From Chthoniobacter flavus (GTDB lineage Bacteria; Verrucomicrobiota; Verrucomicrobiia; Chthoniobacterales; Terrimicrobiaceae), in NCBI GenBank assembly GCA_945863785.1, contig CAMBAQ010000070.1, forward strand, positions 1 through 9,162: DNA of 9,162 nucleotides. The letters are read 5' to 3'. Positions 5,644 to 9,162 of the stretch are shown one piece after another (within the stretch, counting starts at the first letter, position 1; each line of letters starts with the position of its first letter). A program made the translations under genes and the position numbers. The notes beneath the pieces are model-generated. The model saw only the letters and a list, made by a program, of their open reading frames with translations, did not search any database and had not been told where the DNA came from.

Positions 5644-8211
5644 TTATTCCGCTGGGGCGGCTGTTTCTTCTTCGTCCTCTTCGTCGCTGACAACGGGGGC
5701 GATCGCTTGAAGGACTTCGTTGGCGCGAAGGTCGATGAGTTTCACGCCTTGGGCATTACGGCCGGTTTCGCGAATTTCGGAAATGCGCGTGCGGACCATT
5801 TTTCCCTTGTTCGTGATGAGCATGAGTTCGTCATCGTCCCGGACGGTGAGTGCACCCGCGACAGCGCCGGTTTTGTCATTCGTCTTCATGGTGATGATGC
5901 CTTTGCCTCCGCGGCCTTGGAGGCGGTATTCCTCGAAGCTGGTACGTTTGCCGAGGCCGTTTTCACCGGCGACGAGAAGTTGGGCATCCTTGTTCACGAT
6001 CGCGGTTCCGACGATGTAATCGCCTTTGCTCGGGCGGATACCCCAGACGCCGACGGTATCGCGGCCTTGGTCTTTCACTTCCTCTTCACTGAAGCGGATG
6101 CTCATGCCTTCATGAGTGATGAGGACGATTTCGTTGTGTCCGTCGGTGAGTTTGCAGTCGATGAGTTTATCGCCCTCTTCGATCTTGATGGCAATGATGC
6201 CGCCCTTTCGGATGTTTTTAAAATCGTTGAGGTTGGATTTTTTGACAATGCCGCTGCGGGTAGCGAAGACAATGTGGAGGCCTTCGTTCCAAGTTTCGTC
6301 GTCCGTTTTTTGACCTTGGACGCGAATGGTGGCGGTGATTTTTTCTTCACTGCGAAGCTCAAGGAGATTGGCAATCGAGCGGCCTTTGCTGGCGCGTGAG
6401 CCTTCAGGTATCTCAAACACACGTTCGACATAGCAGCGACCGCTCTCGGTGAAGAACATGAGGTAGTCGTGCGTGGCGGCAGTGAAGAGATATTCGACGA
6501 AGTCGCTGTCCTCTTCTTTTTCAGATTCGCGAGCCGTCATGCCGATCACGCCCTTGCCGCCGCGTTTCTGTGCGCGGAAGGCGCTGACGAGCGTGCGCTT
6601 GATGAATCCGTTGTGAGTGAGTGTGACGATTACGCCTTCGTTGGCGATGAGGTCTTCGATGGTGACTTCACCTTCGGCAGGAACAATCTGTGTGCGGCGA
6701 GGGGTGCCGTATTTGAGTTGCAGCGCGCGGAGTTCGTCTTTGATGATCGTGAGAACGCGATTTTCCTTCGCAAGAATATCCATCAGATCTTTGATGGTAG
6801 CGATGAGGGCGTCGTATTCCTGCTTGATACTATCGCGCTCGAGACCGGTGAGTTGGTACAAGCGGAGGTCGAGGATGTGGCCGACTTGTTTCTCGCTGAA
6901 GCGGTAGTGACCATCTGCGACGCGGGCTTCGCTGCGAATGAGCAAGCCAAGGTCCACCACGGTTTTTCTCGTCCACGATAGGGTGAGGAGTTTGGACTTC
7001 GCATCATCGCGGTCGCGTGAATCGCGGATGATTTTGATGAAGTCGTCGAGATTCGCGAGGGCGATGAGGAAGCCTTCAAGTTTCTCGGCTTCCACTTCAG
7101 CTTGGTCGAGCAGGAAACGCGTGCGGCGGAGGATGACTTCACGGCGGTGCTCGATGTAACTCGTGATGGCGTCCTTGAGTGAAAGCAACTTTGGCTTGCC
7201 GTGGTCGATAGCCAGCATATTCGTGCTGAAGGAGGATTCCAGCGCGGTGTGCTTGTAGAGATTGTTGATGATGACCTTCGGGTTGCCATCGCGTTTGAGG
7301 TCGATGACGACGCGGGTATCCTCAGCGCTCTCATCGCGGACATCGCTGATGCCGGTGAGCACTTTTTCGTTCGTGAGGTCGGCGATGCGCTTCACGAGAT
7401 CCGCGCGATTCACGTTGTAAGGGATCTCGGTAATGATGATCTGCTCGCGACCACCCCGGACTTCGGTGACGCCTACGCGACCGCGCACTTTCACGGATCC
7501 GCGACCGGTTTGGAAGTATTGTTTGATTCCGGTCGTGCCCTGCAGGAGACAGCCTGTCGGAAAATCGGGCCCCTTGATGTGCTCCATGAGCCCTTCGATA
7601 GAGATATCGGGGTTCTCGATTTGGGCGCAGATGCCGTCGATGCACTCGCTGAGGTTGTGCGGCGGGATGTTAGTGGCCATGCCCACGGCGATGCCTGTGC
7701 CGCCATTGACTAGGAGGTTCGGAAATGCCGCTGGAAAAACGGTCGGTTCCTCGCGGGTTTCGTCGTAGTTCGGACGGAAGTCGACGGTGCCCTTGTCCAT
7801 GTCGGTCATGAGGGCGGCGCCGAGATGTTGAAGGCGGGCTTCCGTATAACGCATCGAAGCGGGCGGATCGCCTTCCACGGAACCGAAGTTACCTTGTCCG
7901 TCGACGAGCATTTCGCGCATCGCCCAGGGTTGCGCCATGTGAACGAGGGTTGGATAGATCGCTTGGTCGCCGTGCGGATGGTAGTTACCCATCGTCTCAC
8001 CGACAATTTTCGCGCACTTGAGGTGTTTGCGGTTCGGTTGGACACCGAGTTCATTCATCGCAAACAGAATTCGGCGCTGAGAGGGTTTCAGGCCGTCGCG
8101 GGCATCTGGAAGGGCGCGCGAAATAATGACCGACATCGAGTAGTCGAGAAACGACTTCGACATTTCATCGGCCACATTAACGAGTTCAACTTTTTCGTTT
8201 TGGGTATACAT
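5644..8211 (-). CDS. gyrA: DNA gyrase subunit A
   Basis: GyrA is the breakage-reunion subunit of the A2B2 gyrase that introduces negative supercoils with ATP. The 855 residues are full length. The N-terminal domain has YSMSVIISRALPDARDGLKP (24-43), the QRRILFAMN helix (45-53), NYHPHGDQAIYP (76-87) and the catalytic MRYTEARL (120-127) with Tyr122, the same number as in E. coli. NLLVNGGTGIAVGMATNIPP (165-184) and ISIEGLMEHIKGPDFPTG (203-220) follow. The coiled-coil arm ends near 500, then a C-terminal beta-pinwheel contains the GyrA box as QKRGGKG (548-554), which separates GyrA from ParC. An acidic tail (843-849) ends the protein. At the positions of E. coli Ser83 and Asp87 the residues are Gln and Pro. 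The start at 8211 keeps the family N-terminus and lies 3 bases after the toxin stop; no Shine-Dalgarno sequence is visible, so coupling to the toxin gene is likely. A strong terminator follows. Confidence 0.98.
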   Translation of the reverse strand: MYTQNEKVELVNVADEMSKSFLDYSMSVIISRALPDARDGLKPSQRRILFAMNELGVQPNRKHLKCAKIVGETMGNYHPHGDQAIYPTLVHMAQPWAMREMLVDGQGNFGSVEGDPPASMRYTEARLQHLGAALMTDMDKGTVDFRPNYDETREEPTVFPAAFPNLLVNGGTGIAVGMATNIPPHNLSECIDGICAQIENPDISIEGLMEHIKGPDFPTGCLLQGTTGIKQYFQTGRGSVKVRGRVGVTEVRGGREQIIITEIPYNVNRADLVKRIADLTNEKVLTGISDVRDESAEDTRVVIDLKRDGNPKVIINNLYKHTALESSFSTNMLAIDHGKPKLLSLKDAITSYIEHRREVILRRTRFLLDQAEVEAEKLEGFLIALANLDDFIKIIRDSRDRDDAKSKLLTLSWTRKTVVDLGLLIRSEARVADGHYRFSEKQVGHILDLRLYQLTGLERDSIKQEYDALIATIKDLMDILAKENRVLTIIKDELRALQLKYGTPRRTQIVPAEGEVTIEDLIANEGVIVTLTHNGFIKRTLVSAFRAQKRGGKGVIGMTARESEKEEDSDFVEYLFTAATHDYLMFFTESGRCYVERVFEIPEGSRASKGRSIANLLELRSEEKITATIRVQGQKTDDETWNEGLHIVFATRSGIVKKSNLNDFKNIRKGGIIAIKIEEGDKLIDCKLTDGHNEIVLITHEGMSIRFSEEEVKDQGRDTVGVWGIRPSKGDYIVGTAIVNKDAQLLVAGENGLGKRTSFEEYRLQGRGGKGIITMKTNDKTGAVAGALTVRDDDELMLITNKGKMVRTRISEIRETGRNAQGVKLIDLRANEVLQAIAPVVSDEEDEEETAAPAE

Positions 8212-8214
8212 GGT

Positions 8215-8649
8215 TTAGCTGGGCAAAGATTCGGGAAAAATAGGAATGAGAAGTTTGGTGGCGGCAGCACGCATCCGGCTATCGGTTGCGCAAAGAGGAA
8301 AGTCTTGGGACAAGTCGCAGGACGACACGTGGATCGAATCCATCGAGCGCACGGATACATCGGGGTTGGCTATGGCGAGAACTCGGTTGGCGTTTCTGAG
8401 TGTCCGCGTATCTAATGGGTAGAGCACAAGTTCCTCGGAATCCGTCCATTTCATGAAAGTGTCCCAAGCGCGTTGCCGTTCCGCGGGCGTGAGAAGGTTA
8501 TCACGTTGTTTTTTGAAAAGGGCTGATGCGACTTCGGTTAGCGCCAGTTCCGAAGAGGCAATGGGTTGGCCCTTTGTGACCTTAACAAAAATGGGGCTGT
8601 CAGGCTCGGGAACAAGAAGTTTTACGATGATCGCGCTATCAAGATACAT
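8215..8649 (-). CDS. VapC-like PIN-domain toxin of a type II toxin-antitoxin system
   Basis: This 144-residue protein has the PIN-domain fold signature. MYLDSAIIVKLLVPE opens it with Asp4, SSELALTEVASALFK (32-46) gives Glu39, RSMDSIHVSS (101-110) gives Asp104 and CATDSRMRAAA (120-130) gives Asp123. All four acidic residues that hold the catalytic magnesium are therefore present, and the toxin looks intact. VapC proteins are ribonucleases, usually cutting tRNA or rRNA to stop translation; the target cannot be read from sequence. An open frame continues upstream as far as 9000, but its first 117 codons overlap the antitoxin gene in another frame and have no PIN character. The ATG at 8649 places Asp4 where the family has it, so I chose that start. 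It lies 2 bases after the antitoxin stop, and gyrA begins 3 bases after the toxin stop. Family assignment is firm, target unknown. Confidence 0.9.
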   Translation of the reverse strand: MYLDSAIIVKLLVPEPDSPIFVKVTKGQPIASSELALTEVASALFKKQRDNLLTPAERQRAWDTFMKWTDSEELVLYPLDTRTLRNANRVLAIANPDVSVRSMDSIHVSSCDLSQDFPLCATDSRMRAAATKLLIPIFPESLPS

Positions 8650-8651
8650 GG

Positions 8652-8984
8652 TTAGGGTCTGGAATCGCGCTCCTCCCGAATGATTTCGTCTGCGGTCGGG
8701 CCGCCGCGCCAAGGAGGCATTTTGGCAAGGTGCTCGGCAGCACCCGAGAAGGGTTTGTGTTGTGCTTTCGGATTGGGCGATCCAACAATGAGCGCCTTCG
8801 GCTTGCCGCCACTGGTGATCGTGATTTCGCGTCCACCTGCAGCCAACTCGAGTAAGGCGGATAAATGGGCTTTGGCGGAGCGCACGCTGATCGTCTCGCC
8901 AATTCCAGGTATCACGGCAATTTCCTGCAACACCGAGGAGGATTCCGGCCCCATGTCGTCCAGATAATTGACTGTTTTCTTCAT
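8652..8984 (-). CDS. Phd/YefM-type antitoxin of the VapC-like module
   Basis: This 110-residue protein contains a Phd/YefM DNA-binding fold at about 31-68: TISVRSAKAHLSALLELAAG (31-50) then GREITITSGGKPKALIVG (51-68). A flexible C-terminal part ends in GPTADEIIREERDSRP (95-110), an amphipathic acidic segment of the kind that wraps around the PIN toxin. The first 30 residues are an extension beyond the usual Phd start. The ATG at 8984 is the first possible in frame because a TGA lies two codons upstream. GAGGA touches this ATG directly, which is too close to act as a normal Shine-Dalgarno sequence, so translation may be leaderless or may begin at Met11 (8954). Proteins of this family neutralise the toxin and, alone or with it, repress their own promoter; candidate operator repeats lie directly upstream. 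gyrB ends 31 bases before the start. Confidence 0.85.
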   Translation of the reverse strand: MKKTVNYLDDMGPESSSVLQEIAVIPGIGETISVRSAKAHLSALLELAAGGREITITSGGKPKALIVGSPNPKAQHKPFSGAAEHLAKMPPWRGGPTADEIIREERDSRP

Positions 8985-8989
8985 TCCTC

Positions 8990-9019
8990 AATGTAGTCAC
9001 ATGTGGTCACGCCCGTCAA
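8990..9019 (-). promoter_or_regulatory. Candidate promoter of the toxin-antitoxin module, possibly also serving gyrA
   Basis: In the antitoxin direction, TTGACG (plus-strand 9019-9014) matches the -35 consensus at five of six positions. After an 18-base spacer comes TACATT (8995-8990), a four of six -10 match. The -35 overlaps the gyrB stop codon. The predicted transcription start falls within a base or two of the antitoxin ATG, implying a leaderless or nearly leaderless message. No terminator separates this promoter from gyrA, so it may also feed gyrA. The match was found by eye and has no experimental support. Confidence 0.5.
8991..9010. repeat. Tandem 10-base repeat, candidate operator of the antitoxin
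   Basis: Two adjacent copies, ATGTAGTCAC (8991-9000) and ATGTGGTCAC (9001-9010), differ at one base. Their junction creates the 8-base palindrome CACATGTG (8998-9005). They cover most of the promoter spacer and most of the -10 element, which is where a repressor would block RNA polymerase. Phd and YefM antitoxins are known to bind short paired sites at their own promoters, so an autoregulatory operator is the natural reading. Binding itself is inferred. Confidence 0.5.
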
Positions 9020-9035
9020 ACGTCCAAGCGGGCGT
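9009..9035. other. Hairpin spanning the gyrB stop codon
   Basis: ACGCCCG (9009-9015) and CGGGCGT (9029-9035) form a perfect 7-base-pair, GC-rich stem with a 13-base loop that contains the gyrB TGA stop (9018-9016). In the gyrB direction no T-run follows, so it is not a classic intrinsic terminator. It could stabilise the 3' end of a processed gyrB message or slow polymerase just before the toxin-antitoxin module. It overlaps the candidate -35 and touches the tandem repeat. Confidence 0.4.
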
Positions 9036-9162
9036 TGAGGGCATTGTCCTCGATGAATTGGCGGCGTGGTTCGACGACGTCGCCCATGAGAATGGTAAAC
9101 ATGCGGTCGGCCTCGACGGAGTTGTCTTCATTGAGTACGACCTTGAGCATTTTGCGCTTCTC
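9016..9162 (-). CDS. gyrB: DNA gyrase subunit B, C-terminal 48 residues (5' part outside window)
   Basis: The frame is open from the right edge of the window to a TGA at 9018-9016. The visible 48 residues include VEADRMFTILMGDVVEPRR (residues 16-34 of the fragment) and QFIEDNALNARLDV to the end. This is the conserved C-terminal Toprim-associated tail of GyrB, closely like the E. coli ending [21 protein letters not shown]. The ending NAL-x-A-x-LDV speaks for GyrB over ParE, as does the neighbouring gyrA. GyrB carries the ATPase and Toprim domains of gyrase; those lie outside this window. gyrB and gyrA would normally be expected side by side in such a cluster, but here a toxin-antitoxin module stands between them. 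Confidence 0.93.
   Translation of the reverse strand, partial: EKRKMLKVVLNEDNSVEADRMFTILMGDVVEPRRQFIEDNALNARLDV

Noticed and set aside
5638..6399. Long open frame (253 codons) on the + strand opposite gyrA
   Set aside because: It lies wholly antisense to strongly conserved gyrA codons, has no recognisable domain and is rich in Phe, Asp and Ala as expected from reverse-complemented codons.
7825..8415. Open frame of 196 codons on the + strand opposite gyrA and the toxin gene
   Set aside because: It is antisense to two well-supported genes, has no family motif and crosses their junction without any sign of constraint.
8206..8653. Reading the 10-base direct repeats as target-site duplication of a mobile element
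   Set aside because: There are no terminal inverted repeats or transposase, and the repeats bracket only the toxin gene, not the whole module.
8650..9000. Upstream extension of the toxin frame to an ATG at 9000
   Set aside because: The added 117 residues are the antitoxin gene read in the wrong frame and would displace the PIN Asp from its N-terminal position.

Overview
This 9.2 kb window looks like bacterial chromosome, probably from the Verrucomicrobiota or a neighbouring PVC lineage. I infer this from the style of the GyrA sequence (HPHGDQAIYP and GDPPASMRYTEARL around the active site), from adjacent gyrB and gyrA, and from the near absence of Shine-Dalgarno sequences before any gene. The assignment rests on remembered family resemblance and was not searched. 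All coding space is explained by seven genes. No intergenic gap exceeds about 150 bases, and I see no rRNA, tRNA, CRISPR array or insertion sequence.

Layout. Positions 1-2793 are on the + strand: the 3' part of a DUF2334-type polysaccharide-deacetylase-like gene, then glmS 30 bases later (glucosamine-6-phosphate synthase, complete). A short convergent gap rich in inverted repeats (2794-2881) separates these from genes on the - strand. Read in their own direction from the right edge, the - strand genes are: the last 48 codons of gyrB (9162-9016), a Phd/YefM-type antitoxin (8984-8652), a PIN-domain VapC-like toxin (8649-8215), gyrA (8211-5644) and a strong intrinsic terminator (5620-5588). After that come an MBOAT membrane O-acyltransferase (5501-3951) and a membrane-anchored SGNH/GDSL-fold protein (3949-2882), separated by one base.

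How the parts work together. GyrB and GyrA form DNA gyrase. A toxin-antitoxin module sits between them, only 3 bases before the gyrA start and with no terminator in between. gyrA is therefore probably at least partly transcribed with the module. A good sigma70-like promoter (TTGACG-N18-TACATT) overlaps the gyrB stop codon, and two tandem copies of a 10-base repeat (ATGTAGTCAC/ATGTGGTCAC) cover its spacer and -10. This is the arrangement expected for an autoregulated antitoxin operator, and it could link gyrase dosage to the state of the toxin-antitoxin system. This is the most interesting part of the window. The MBOAT and SGNH proteins form a two-component extracytoplasmic O-acylation cassette of the AlgI/AlgX or PatA/PatB kind, target unknown. 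GlmS supplies amino sugar for peptidoglycan and other glycans, so the left half of the window leans toward cell-envelope carbohydrate chemistry.
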